Part shown: one piece after another, positions 1 to 6,459 of the stretch
Position numbering within the stretch: position 1 is the stretch's first letter
Layout of the letters: every line of letters starts with the position of its first letter
NCBI GenBank assembly: GCA_021777365.1
Contig: JAJYDP010000120.1
Coordinates: 1 to 10,750 of the forward strand
Direction of reading: 5' to 3'
From: Chloroflexota bacterium
GTDB lineage: Bacteria > Chloroflexota > Limnocylindria > Limnocylindrales > CSP1-4
Length of the DNA: 10,750 bases
Notes under the pieces: model-generated
Told to the model about the DNA's origin: nothing
Databases searched by the model: none
The model's input: only the letters and a program-made list of their open reading frames with translations
Position numbers and translations under genes: made by a program

Positions 1-1065
1 CGCCTGCGGGTCGTACCCCACCACGGACGCACCACGCTCGCGCAGCTCCCGCGCGAGGGCGAGCGCCGGGGATTCGCGGACGTCGTCGGTGCCGGCCTTG
101 AAGGCGAGCCCCAGCAGGGCGATCCGGGCGCCCGTGATCGGCCGGCCCAGGAGCGACGCCAGCCGCGTCACCACGGCCTGCTGGTGCGATCCGTTCGACC
201 TGCTGACCGCGTCGATCAGCGGGGTGGGCACGCCCAGCCGGGCGCTCAGCTGCGGCAGCGCCAGGGCCTGCTCGGGCAGGCACGATCCGCCGATCCCGGG
301 CCCCGCGGTCAGGAAGGCGCGACCGATCCGGTCGTCCATCCCCACGCCCGTCGCGACGAGATCGACGTCCGCGCCCACCGCGTCGCAGACCCGCGCCAGC
401 TCGTTGGCGAACGCGATCTTGCCTGCCAGGAAGACGTTCGACGCCAGCTTGATCAGGGCCACCGACCGCGCGTCGGCCACCAGCGTCGGGGCGTTGAGCG
501 GCGCATACAGGTCCGCCACGGCACGCGCGACCTCGCGATCGTCCGGGTGGAGCCACCCGGTGACCACGCGGCTGGGGACGTCGAAGTCGCGCAGCCCGGC
601 TCCCTCCCGCATGAACTCGGGATTGGTCACGACGGTGGCGCAGGGGCCAAGTGCCCGCCGCTCCTCGACCAGGCGGGCCAGGCGGTCCGGGCCCTCCACG
701 GGGAGGGTGGAGCGCACCACGACGACGTGTTCCGGCGGCGCTGCTTCCAGCAGCAGTCGCACCGCGGCCTCGACCTGCCCGGTGGAGAGCGGACCCTCCG
801 GGCCCGTTGGCGTCCCGACGCACACGATGGAGTAGGCGGAGCCGGCCGGGGGCACCCGCTCCGTGGTGAACGTCAGTCGTCCCGCGGCGGACTCGGCGCG
901 GATCGCCTCGTCGAGGCCCGGTTCGAAGATCGGCGCCCGGCCGTCGGCGAGGATGGCGATGCGGGCCGCATCGATGTCGGCGACGGTGACGCGGTGGCCG
1001 AGGCGCGCGAAGCCGACGGCGGTGACCAGTCCCACCGGCCCCGCGCCGACGAGGAAGAGATGCAC
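1..1065 (-). CDS. Nucleotide-sugar (UDP-glucose-type) dehydrogenase, 3' end cut by window edge
   Basis: Predicted to oxidise a UDP-hexose to the UDP-uronic acid with two NAD+, in the cytoplasm, feeding surface polysaccharide. The 355 visible residues hold an N-terminal Rossmann motif GAGPVG (about residues 6-11), the IFEPGL motif, RSTLPV, NPEFMREG, the helix KLASNVFLAGKIAFANE with Lys206 and Asn210, the loop GPGIGGSCLPEQ with nucleophile Cys262, and the C-terminal nucleotide-binding motif LGLAFKAGTDDVRESPAL. NPEFxREG is typical of the UDP-glucose rather than the UDP-GlcNAc class. The GTG start at 1065 is chosen because AGGAG lies 6 nt upstream on the minus strand; the frame runs off the left edge, so roughly the last 70-90 residues are missing. 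Odd point: the usual CxPKD is CLPEQ, so the conserved Asp (Asp264 in the streptococcal enzyme) is Gln266. It follows the SDR gene on the same strand after 50 nt and is probably co-transcribed. Substrate is inferred. Confidence 0.9.
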   Translation of the reverse strand, partial: MHLFLVGAGPVGLVTAVGFARLGHRVTVADIDAARIAILADGRAPIFEPGLDEAIRAESAAGRLTFTTERVPPAGSAYSIVCVGTPTGPEGPLSTGQVEAAVRLLLEAAPPEHVVVVRSTLPVEGPDRLARLVEERRALGPCATVVTNPEFMREGAGLRDFDVPSRVVTGWLHPDDREVARAVADLYAPLNAPTLVADARSVALIKLASNVFLAGKIAFANELARVCDAVGADVDLVATGVGMDDRIGRAFLTAGPGIGGSCLPEQALALPQLSARLGVPTPLIDAVSRSNGSHQQAVVTRLASLLGRPITGARIALLGLAFKAGTDDVRESPALALARELRERGASVVGYDPQA

Positions 1066-1115
1066 GGGCGACTCCTGCCGCGATCGATGACCCGGCGATG
1101 GTACCGGGCCGGGAT

Positions 1116-2015
1116 CTACAGCATCGAGCGGATCTGCCCCCCGTCCACGGGGACCAGGGTGCCCGTCACGTAGCTCGCCCGGCTGGAGGCCAGGAACGCG
1201 ACCACCGCGCCCAGCTCGGAGGGATCGCCGTAGCGACCGAGCGGGATCGTGCGCAGCTGCTCGGCACGCACCTCGTCCTCGCTCCGGCCGGTGCGTGCCG
1301 CCGTGTCCCCGTCCAGCTGCCGGATCCGCTCGGTGTTGAGGCGCCCGGGCGCCACGGCGTTGACCAGGATCCCGTCGGGTGCGAGCTCGATGGAGAGGGT
1401 CTTCATCAGCCCCTGCACCGCCGAGCGGAGCGAGTTGCTGGTGATCAGGTTCGCCACGGGCTGCTTGACGCTGCCGCTCTCGATGAAGACGATCCTGCCC
1501 CCGCCCGAGCCGCGGACGCGCTCGTCACGCAGGTAGGGCACCGCGGAGCGGACCAGGCGCACGGCGGACAGGAAGGTGAGGTCCACCGCCTGGCGCCACT
1601 GCTCCTCTGCGAGCGACTCGAACGGTCCCGGGGGCGGGCCGCCCGCGTTCACGACCAGCACGTCGAGGCGGCCGAAGCGGGCCACGGTCGCCGCCACGAG
1701 ACGCTGCGCGGTCTCCGGCAGGGAGACATCGCCTGCGACCCACGCCACCCGCTCGCGCGCCGGTCGCCGTTCCCGCCCGCCGCCCAGCCATATGTCGGCA
1801 TCGTCGGCGGTGACGGGATCCAGGCGTGCCCCTCCGGAGGGTGCCTGGTCGGCGTCGGTGGCCAGTGCCACCGCGGCCGCCGCGAGCGCTGCCTCATCCC
1901 GGGACGAGAGCATCACCGATGCGCCCTCCCGGAGCAGTTCCAGCGCCGAGGCCCTGCCCAGGCCGCGACTGGCACCGATGACCAGCGCGACGCGCCCGTC
2001 GAGACCGAGATCCAT
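1116..2015 (-). CDS. Atypical SDR-family oxidoreductase (BKR-like SDR lacking the catalytic Tyr)
   Basis: A 299-residue Rossmann-fold protein of the short-chain dehydrogenase/reductase family, annotated in homologues as 3-oxoacyl-ACP-reductase-like. Visible: cofactor motif GASRGLG (residues 14-20), NAGG (123-126), the segment ESGSVKQPVANLITSNSLR (179-197) and VAPGRLNT, then a C-terminal YVTGTLVPVDGG typical of the family end. At the catalytic YxxxK position, 13 residues after Ser180, the protein has Ser193 and Arg197. This matches a known SDR clade with a degenerate catalytic tetrad, so it is probably a clade feature and not damage. Residues about 54-88 form an insertion between the usual beta3 and beta4. 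The ATG at 2015 is chosen over one at 2078 because GGAGG sits 6 nt upstream and the SDR fold begins directly after it. First gene of a probable two-gene minus-strand unit with the sugar dehydrogenase. Substrate unknown. Confidence 0.9.
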   Translation of the reverse strand: MDLGLDGRVALVIGASRGLGRASALELLREGASVMLSSRDEAALAAAAVALATDADQAPSGGARLDPVTADDADIWLGGGRERRPARERVAWVAGDVSLPETAQRLVAATVARFGRLDVLVVNAGGPPPGPFESLAEEQWRQAVDLTFLSAVRLVRSAVPYLRDERVRGSGGGRIVFIESGSVKQPVANLITSNSLRSAVQGLMKTLSIELAPDGILVNAVAPGRLNTERIRQLDGDTAARTGRSEDEVRAEQLRTIPLGRYGDPSELGAVVAFLASSRASYVTGTLVPVDGGQIRSML

Positions 2016-2087
2016 CGTCCGCCTCCATGCGCAACTCGCCGCCCATCGTGCCACGACGACGGCCGGCCGGCGCGGCACGCGCCGGTT

Positions 2088-2123
2088 CGGTCCACCGGCG
2101 CGCGGCGCCGCGCCGGTGGACCG
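2088..2123. repeat. Inverted repeat, 14-bp perfect arms, 8-nt loop
   Basis: Arms CGGTCCACCGGCGC (2088-2101) and GCGCCGGTGGACCG (2110-2123) are perfect reverse complements around the centre GCGGCGCC. It lies 73 bp upstream of the SDR start codon and over 200 bp upstream of the secreted-protein gene. No T-run follows on either strand, so it is not an obvious intrinsic terminator. It may be an operator, a structured leader of the SDR transcript or a mobile repeat; the role is unknown. Confidence 0.75.
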
Positions 2124-2210
2124 CGTCAGTCACCGGCTCGCGCGGGGCAGTGCGCCGCGCCGGGGATCCGGGCCGCCGGTTGGCCCCGGGCAGTGCACCG
2201 TCCCGGGCGC

Positions 2211-2257
2211 CGATGGTGCCATGCGCGGCGGGACCATCGCGCGATGGCCCATCGCGC
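2211..2257. promoter_or_regulatory. Cluster of CCATCGCG/CGCGATGG half-sites, possible operator
   Basis: CCATCGCGCGATGG (2234-2247) is a perfect 14-bp palindrome. It overlaps a second one, with arms GCGCGATGG (2239-2247) and CCATCGCGC (2249-2257) around a single C. A further CGATGG occurs at 2211-2216. Closely packed alternating half-sites upstream of a gene resemble a dimer-binding operator. The nearest downstream start is 2336 on the plus strand. The binding protein is unknown, and in G+C-rich sequence such patterns can arise by chance. Confidence 0.35.
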
Positions 2258-2335
2258 TCACCGGGCGCAGCCTGCACCCGTGACCGCCGGCAGTCCACGC
2301 GGGCCACCGGCACGTGCATCCGCCTGGAGCCGAGC

Positions 2336-4198
2336 ATGCATCGTCGACCGTCCGCCGCTTTCGCGCTCGCCCTCGCGCTGGCCGGCGCCGTCCTCGGGCC
2401 CATCGGGGCCCCGGGTCTTGCCGGGCCCGTGCGCGCCGCCACGCCCCCGAAGGTCGTCGTGGTCGTCGGGCCCACCCACTCCCTCACCTCCAGCAACCTG
2501 CAGTGGGGCGAGGCCATCGCGCAGGACGCCGCGTCGCACGGCGCGCAGGTCATCCGCGTCTTCTACCCGGACGCCACGTGGTCGGCGGTCGCCGCCGCCG
2601 CGGCGGGAGCGAACCTGCTCATCTACCTGGGCCACGGCAACGGCTATCCGTCGCCGTCCACCAGCAGCCTGATGCCCGACCGGCAGGACGGGATGGGGCT
2701 GGACCCGGTCGCCGGCGCCGCCGAGGACCAGGTGCAGTACTACGGTGAGCAGTACATGGCGACGCTGCACCTCGCCCCGGACGCCCTGGTGATCCTGAAC
2801 CACCTCTGCTACGCCAGCGGCAACAGCGAGCCGGGGCTCCCCCAGCCCACCCAGGCGGTGGCGATCCAGCGGGTCGACAACTTCGCGGCCGGGTTCATCG
2901 CCGGGGGTGCCGCGGCCGTGATGGCCCTCGGCACGCAGGACGCCGGCGGCATCGTGGATGCGCTGTACGGGCCGTCCCAGACGCTCGACCAGCTGTTCAT
3001 GGCGACCGGCGGGATCGGCGTGGCGCAGTTCACCGTCCCCTCCGTCCGCACGCCGGGCGCGCGGCTCCACCTCGACCCGGACAGCGCCACCTCGGGTTTC
3101 TACCGGTCGCTTGCCGGGAACCTCGATCTCGCCTCGTCGGCCGTCCTCTCGGGCGGATCGGCGGCCGCCGCGCCCGTGACGGGCGCCGCGCCGGGTGCCG
3201 TCCCGACGCCCGCGCCGTCCCCGACGACGGTCGCGCCGGCGGTCCTGGCCCCGATCGTCGCACCGACACCCACCCCGCAGCTCGCCGCGCTCAGTGCCCC
3301 CTCGGTCTTCACTCCCAACGGCGACGGCATCTCCGACGTGCTCCCGGTCACCTACGCCATGTCGGCGCCGGGCACCCTCGAGGTCTCGGTCGTCACTGTG
3401 CCCGGCACGGGCAACCCGCTCGGGGCGGGGGCCGTGGTCCGGCACCTGGTGCTGGCGGCGATGCCCTCCGCGGGTCGCTTCACCTGGGACGGCACCGCGG
3501 ACAACGGCTCCCCGGTCCCCGACGGCGACTACGACCTCACCGTCGCCCCGATCGGCCCCACCGGGACTTCCGGCCCCGCGATGACGGTCCGGACCCGCGT
3601 CCTGACGGCGATCAAGTCGCCCGCCGCGAGCCCGTCCGTCTTCTACCCGCTCGACGGGGACGGCGTCGCCGACGTCACCGCGCTCTCGTTCACGCTCACC
3701 CAGCCGGCGACCGTCACCTGGACGGTGACGAACACGGCAGGCCGGGTCGTCCGCACGCTCTGGCCGGCCAGGCCGGTCCAGCCGGGCACGTGGACCGAGC
3801 CGTGGGATGGGACGGCCGGACCGGCCGGCACCAGGCTGCCCGCCGGCGAGTACCGTTCCGTGATCGCCGCGACCACGGCCGCGGGGACGATCGTGATGCG
3901 CGCCGCCGTCTGGCTGGCGCCGTTCCGCGTGACGGCCTCGCCGTCCAGTGGCGTCCCGGGCCAGACGGTGGGTGTCAACATCGCCGCCGCCGAGCCGCTG
4001 CGCGCGGCGCCCCGGGTCGTGGTGCGGCAGCCGGGCCTCGCCGCGTACGTCGTCGCCACCCGCGCCACCGGCGGTCTCGGCTACCGGGCCGTCTTCCGGC
4101 TCCGGGCCGGCACCACGGGCACGGTGACCGTGCAGGTGCTGGGCGTCGACCGGGCCGGCAACGTGCTCTCCTCCGTGACGCGGGTCGGGCTGCGCTGA
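2336..4198 (+). CDS. Secreted caspase-like-fold protein with FlgD-type Ig-like repeats
   Basis: A 620-residue exported protein. Residues 1 to about 34 form a signal peptide: MHRRP, a hydrophobic AFALALALAGAVLG core, then VRA|A. The next domain (about 39-275) alternates predicted strands and helices and holds LIYLGHGNG with His100 and VILNHLCYASG with Cys158, each after a hydrophobic strand. This arrangement resembles the His-Gly and Cys pair of clan CD (caspase/gingipain/CHAT-like) peptidases. A Pro/Ala/Thr-rich linker (about 278-320) follows, then two FlgD-like Ig modules opening with FTPNGDGISD (325-334) and FYPLDGDGVAD (436-446), whose DxDG acidic loops could bind calcium, and a third Ig-like region (about 530-620). 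No sorting or anchor sequence is visible at the C-terminus. The ATG at 2336 follows GGAG by 6 nt and begins the signal peptide; the frame also stays open upstream to 2027 without meaningful sequence. Peptidase activity is inferred from motifs only. Confidence 0.85.
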   Translation: MHRRPSAAFALALALAGAVLGPIGAPGLAGPVRAATPPKVVVVVGPTHSLTSSNLQWGEAIAQDAASHGAQVIRVFYPDATWSAVAAAAAGANLLIYLGHGNGYPSPSTSSLMPDRQDGMGLDPVAGAAEDQVQYYGEQYMATLHLAPDALVILNHLCYASGNSEPGLPQPTQAVAIQRVDNFAAGFIAGGAAAVMALGTQDAGGIVDALYGPSQTLDQLFMATGGIGVAQFTVPSVRTPGARLHLDPDSATSGFYRSLAGNLDLASSAVLSGGSAAAAPVTGAAPGAVPTPAPSPTTVAPAVLAPIVAPTPTPQLAALSAPSVFTPNGDGISDVLPVTYAMSAPGTLEVSVVTVPGTGNPLGAGAVVRHLVLAAMPSAGRFTWDGTADNGSPVPDGDYDLTVAPIGPTGTSGPAMTVRTRVLTAIKSPAASPSVFYPLDGDGVADVTALSFTLTQPATVTWTVTNTAGRVVRTLWPARPVQPGTWTEPWDGTAGPAGTRLPAGEYRSVIAATTAAGTIVMRAAVWLAPFRVTASPSSGVPGQTVGVNIAAAEPLRAAPRVVVRQPGLAAYVVATRATGGLGYRAVFRLRAGTTGTVTVQVLGVDRAGNVLSSVTRVGLR

Positions 4199-4265
4199 GG
4201 GCCGCCCGGGCCGCGTGTCACGGGCTGTGCTGAGGGCCGCCCGGGCCGCGTGTCACCGGCTGTGC
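4196..4265 (+). repeat. 35-bp direct tandem duplication overlapping a stop codon
   Basis: Two adjacent 35-bp copies, 4196-4230 and 4231-4265, differ at one visible base (CACGGG versus CACCGG). Each begins TGAGGGCCGCCCGGGCCGCG and ends in GGCTGTGC; another TGAG follows. The TGA of the first copy is the stop codon of the secreted-protein gene, and the bases before it (CGGGCTGCGC) resemble the end of a unit. The copies contain GC-rich self-complementary segments but no T-tract, so a terminator role is uncertain. It looks like a slippage or short-duplication product at the gene end. Confidence 0.85.
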
Positions 4266-4301
4266 TGAGCGCCCGGACGACCGGGCGGGATGACGGACCG
4301 G

Positions 4302-4307
4302 TACACT
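4302..4307 (+). promoter_or_regulatory. TACACT -10 element, leaderless promoter candidate
   Basis: TACACT ends exactly 7 nt before the ATG at 4315, and no purine-rich Shine-Dalgarno sequence lies between. A -10 box at this distance would start transcription at or next to the start codon, giving a leaderless mRNA. The same hexamer at the same distance precedes the GTG at 9931. No -35 box resembling TTGACA is visible at the expected spacing. Confidence 0.55.
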
Positions 4308-4314
4308 CCACCCG

Positions 4315-5094
4315 ATGAGCTCTCCCGCGCCGGCCGCCGCGTACGACGACACGTGGGTGGTGCTGCCCACCTACAACGAGGCGGAGAACCTGCCCGGGAT
4401 CGCGTCGGCCATCCTGGAGCGGCTGCCGGGGGCCACCCTCCTGGTCGTCGACGACGCGTCACCCGACGGCACGGGCGCGCTCGCCGACACCATGGCCGCC
4501 GAGAACCCGCACGTCCGGGTCCTCCACCGGCCCGGCAAGCAGGGGCTGGGGCGCGCGTACATCGACGGGTTCCGCGTCGCGCTCGACGGCGGGGCCGGGC
4601 GCATCGTGCAGATGGACGCCGACTGGTCGCACGACCCGGCGTCCCTGCCCGCGCTGGTGGCTCCGCTGCAGAACGGCGCGAGCCTGGTGATCGGCTCCCG
4701 GTACGTGCGCGGGGGCGGCACCGTGGACTGGGGGCTCGGCCGCCGGGTCATCTCCAGGGGCGGCTCGACGTTCGCGCGCCTGGTGCTCGGCCTGCCGGCG
4801 CACGACCTGACCGGGGGGTTCAAGGCATGGCGACGCGAGACGCTGGCGTCCATTCCCTGGGAGCGGGTGCACGCCGGGGGCTACGTCTTCCAGATCGAGA
4901 TGACCCACCTGGCCCACCGGGCCGGGGCCCGGGTGGTCGAGATCCCGATCGTCTTCCGGGACCGGCGCGCGGGCACGAGCAAGATGTCGCGGCGGATCGT
5001 GGTCGAGGCCCTGCTGGTGGTGGTCACGCTCCGGTGGGAGGCGCTGCGGGGTCGCCGGCTCCGCCGACCGTGGACCGGCCCACGGGCCCGCTGA
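4315..5094 (+). CDS. Polyprenol-phosphate mannose synthase (GT2, DPM1/Ppm1-like)
   Basis: Transfers mannose from GDP-mannose to a polyprenyl phosphate on the cytoplasmic face of the membrane, making the lipid-linked donor for extracytoplasmic mannosylation. The 259-residue GT-A domain shows VLPTYNEAENLPG near the N-terminus, VVDDASPDGTG, the metal-binding signature MDADWSHDP (residues 100-108), SRYVRGG, TGGFKAWRR and YVFQIEM, the order of the DPM1 family. There is no C-terminal multi-helix membrane domain, so this is the soluble single-domain form (like the catalytic domain of mycobacterial Ppm1). It likely associates with the membrane through the lipid substrate and perhaps the hydrophobic segment near the C-terminus (EALLVVVTL). 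The ATG at 4315 lacks a Shine-Dalgarno sequence but has TACACT 7 nt upstream. Its TGA overlaps the ATG of the next glycosyltransferase, implying an operon. GDP-mannose as donor is inferred from family. Confidence 0.93.
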   Translation: MSSPAPAAAYDDTWVVLPTYNEAENLPGIASAILERLPGATLLVVDDASPDGTGALADTMAAENPHVRVLHRPGKQGLGRAYIDGFRVALDGGAGRIVQMDADWSHDPASLPALVAPLQNGASLVIGSRYVRGGGTVDWGLGRRVISRGGSTFARLVLGLPAHDLTGGFKAWRRETLASIPWERVHAGGYVFQIEMTHLAHRAGARVVEIPIVFRDRRAGTSKMSRRIVVEALLVVVTLRWEALRGRRLRRPWTGPRAR

Positions 5095-6431
5095 TGCGCG
5101 AACTTGCCGGGATCGACGCGCGGCCCCCCGAGCGTCCCTCGCCGGCGCGGATCGTGATCGACCTGCGCCCCCTCCAGGAGCCGGAGCGGACGCCGATCAC
5201 GGCCGCATACCTGCACCGCCTGCTGGAGGCATTTGCCGCCGACCCGCTCCCCGGCGAGTCGTTCGTGCCGGTGCTCCGGGCGATGCGCCCGGACCCGACC
5301 CGCGACCTGGAGGAGCGGGGCCTGCCGATCGCCGGTCGCCGGCACGTCCTCCCGACGACGCGCTTCCTCCGCTCGGCCGGGCTCACCGTCGACGCGTTCC
5401 AGCTGCGCGGCGCCGAGTTCGGCGCGTCTCGCGGCGCCGGCACTCCCGGCAGCCCGGGAGCCGTCTACCACACGGCCGGCGGGGCCGTCCCGCTCGGCTC
5501 CGAGCTGCCGGTGGTCGCGACGCTCCTCGACCTGGCTCCCTGGGAGCTCCCGTCGATCTACGCGGCGAGCCCCGCCGCGCGCTTCGGCCACCGGCTGCGG
5601 GCACGGATCCTGCGGGACGCCACCCGCCTGATCGTCACCTCGCAGGCCACCGCCGACTCGGCCCGGCGCCTGGTCCACGTCCGGCCGGAGCGGATCGCCG
5701 TCGTCCCGCTGGCCGCCGGCCCGGCGTTCGTTCCCGACGCGGGGCGAGCGGACCGCGTGGCGGCGCTGCGGGCGCGCCTGGGTCTGCCGCCGCGGTACCT
5801 GGTCTTCGCCGGCCGATATGACGCGCGCAAGGATCTCGGCACCCTCTTCCGCGCGCTGGCCGCGCTGCGCGAGGAGCATCCCGAGCTCGCCGCCAGGCGT
5901 CGGCGGACGACGGCCGCGGAGGCCCCCGCGACCCCCTCGGCCGAGGTGCCGCGCGAGCATGTGCCGTGGCCCCCCGTGGTGGTCCTGGCCGGGGCTCAGG
6001 GCGCCGACGAGGGCGACGCGCCTGCGCTCGCACGGGCGGCGGCGCGGCACGGGGTTCGCGACCTGGTGCTGCTGGTGCCGCTGCTCGACGCGGACGACCT
6101 CGCCACGCTCGAGGCCGGCGCGCAGGCCACTGTCTTCCCGGCCATCAGCGAGGGGACGGGACTTGCGGCGCTGGAGTCGCTCGGGGTGGGGATCCCGGTG
6201 GTCGCGTCCCGCGTCGGGCCGCTGCCGGAGCTGGTCGGCCCTGCCGGGATCATCGTCGAGCCCCGGGACCCGGCACGCCTTGCGGCTGCCCTGCGAGCGG
6301 CGTGGTCGGGGCACATCCACGACCAGTTGCGGCGGGTTGCGCGCCAGCGGTCGCTCTCAGGGCGGCGGACCTGGGCGGACGTGGCGCGCGAGACGCGCGA
6401 GGTCTACGCGGCGGCACTCGGCCGCACCTGA
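5094..6431 (+). CDS. GT4-family glycosyltransferase (GT-B fold)
   Basis: A 445-residue retaining glycosyltransferase, probably cytoplasmic or membrane-associated, for glycan assembly. The N-terminal domain carries RIVIDLRPLQ, VVATLLDLAPWELPSIY and RLIVTSQATADSARR. The C-terminal donor-binding domain carries YLVFAGRYDARKDL and the signature FPAISEGTGLAALESLGVGIPVVAS with Glu353 and Glu361 in the E-x7-E spacing. Residues about 268-294 are a low-complexity Arg/Ala/Pro-rich insertion between the first strand-helix of the C-domain and VVVLAGAQ, longer than usual. The start is set at the ATG of the TGATG overlap with the mannose synthase stop. No Shine-Dalgarno sequence is visible, so translation is probably coupled; the frame is open further upstream but only inside the preceding gene. 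It ends 28 bp before the convergent DUF3048 gene. Donor and acceptor are unknown; a mannosyltransferase is a reasonable guess from its partner. Confidence 0.9.
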   Translation: MRELAGIDARPPERPSPARIVIDLRPLQEPERTPITAAYLHRLLEAFAADPLPGESFVPVLRAMRPDPTRDLEERGLPIAGRRHVLPTTRFLRSAGLTVDAFQLRGAEFGASRGAGTPGSPGAVYHTAGGAVPLGSELPVVATLLDLAPWELPSIYAASPAARFGHRLRARILRDATRLIVTSQATADSARRLVHVRPERIAVVPLAAGPAFVPDAGRADRVAALRARLGLPPRYLVFAGRYDARKDLGTLFRALAALREEHPELAARRRRTTAAEAPATPSAEVPREHVPWPPVVVLAGAQGADEGDAPALARAAARHGVRDLVLLVPLLDADDLATLEAGAQATVFPAISEGTGLAALESLGVGIPVVASRVGPLPELVGPAGIIVEPRDPARLAAALRAAWSGHIHDQLRRVARQRSLSGRRTWADVARETREVYAAALGRT

Positions 6432-6459
6432 CCAGCCGGCCGGCCTCGCCGCCTGGGGG

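Larger units (their letters stand above)
2016..2335. other. 320-bp divergent intergenic region with palindromes, no gene
   Basis: This stretch separates the divergently transcribed SDR gene and the secreted-protein gene. Frames run open through it because of the high G+C, but none shows a recognisable domain or a supported start. It carries a long inverted repeat at 2088-2123 and a cluster of CGATGG/CCATCG half-sites at 2211-2257, described separately. No clear -35/-10 pair was found toward 2336. The secreted-protein gene has GGAG at 2326-2329, 6 nt before its ATG. Confidence 0.6.

Noticed and set aside
1098..1103. TACCAT on the minus strand as a separate promoter for the sugar dehydrogenase
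   Set aside because: It matches TAnnnT, but lies in a 50-nt gap inside a probable operon, and the gene has its own AGGAG site. It is too weak to list as a feature.
2027..2335. Extension of the secreted protein to an ATG at 2027
   Set aside because: The extension is Arg/Pro-rich low-complexity sequence crossing palindromic intergenic DNA. The ATG at 2336 has a Shine-Dalgarno sequence and starts a clean signal peptide.
6432..6459. Possible bidirectional terminator between the convergent GT4 and DUF3048 genes
   Set aside because: Only a short GCCGGCCGGC palindrome (6435-6444) is present, with no loop or T-run.
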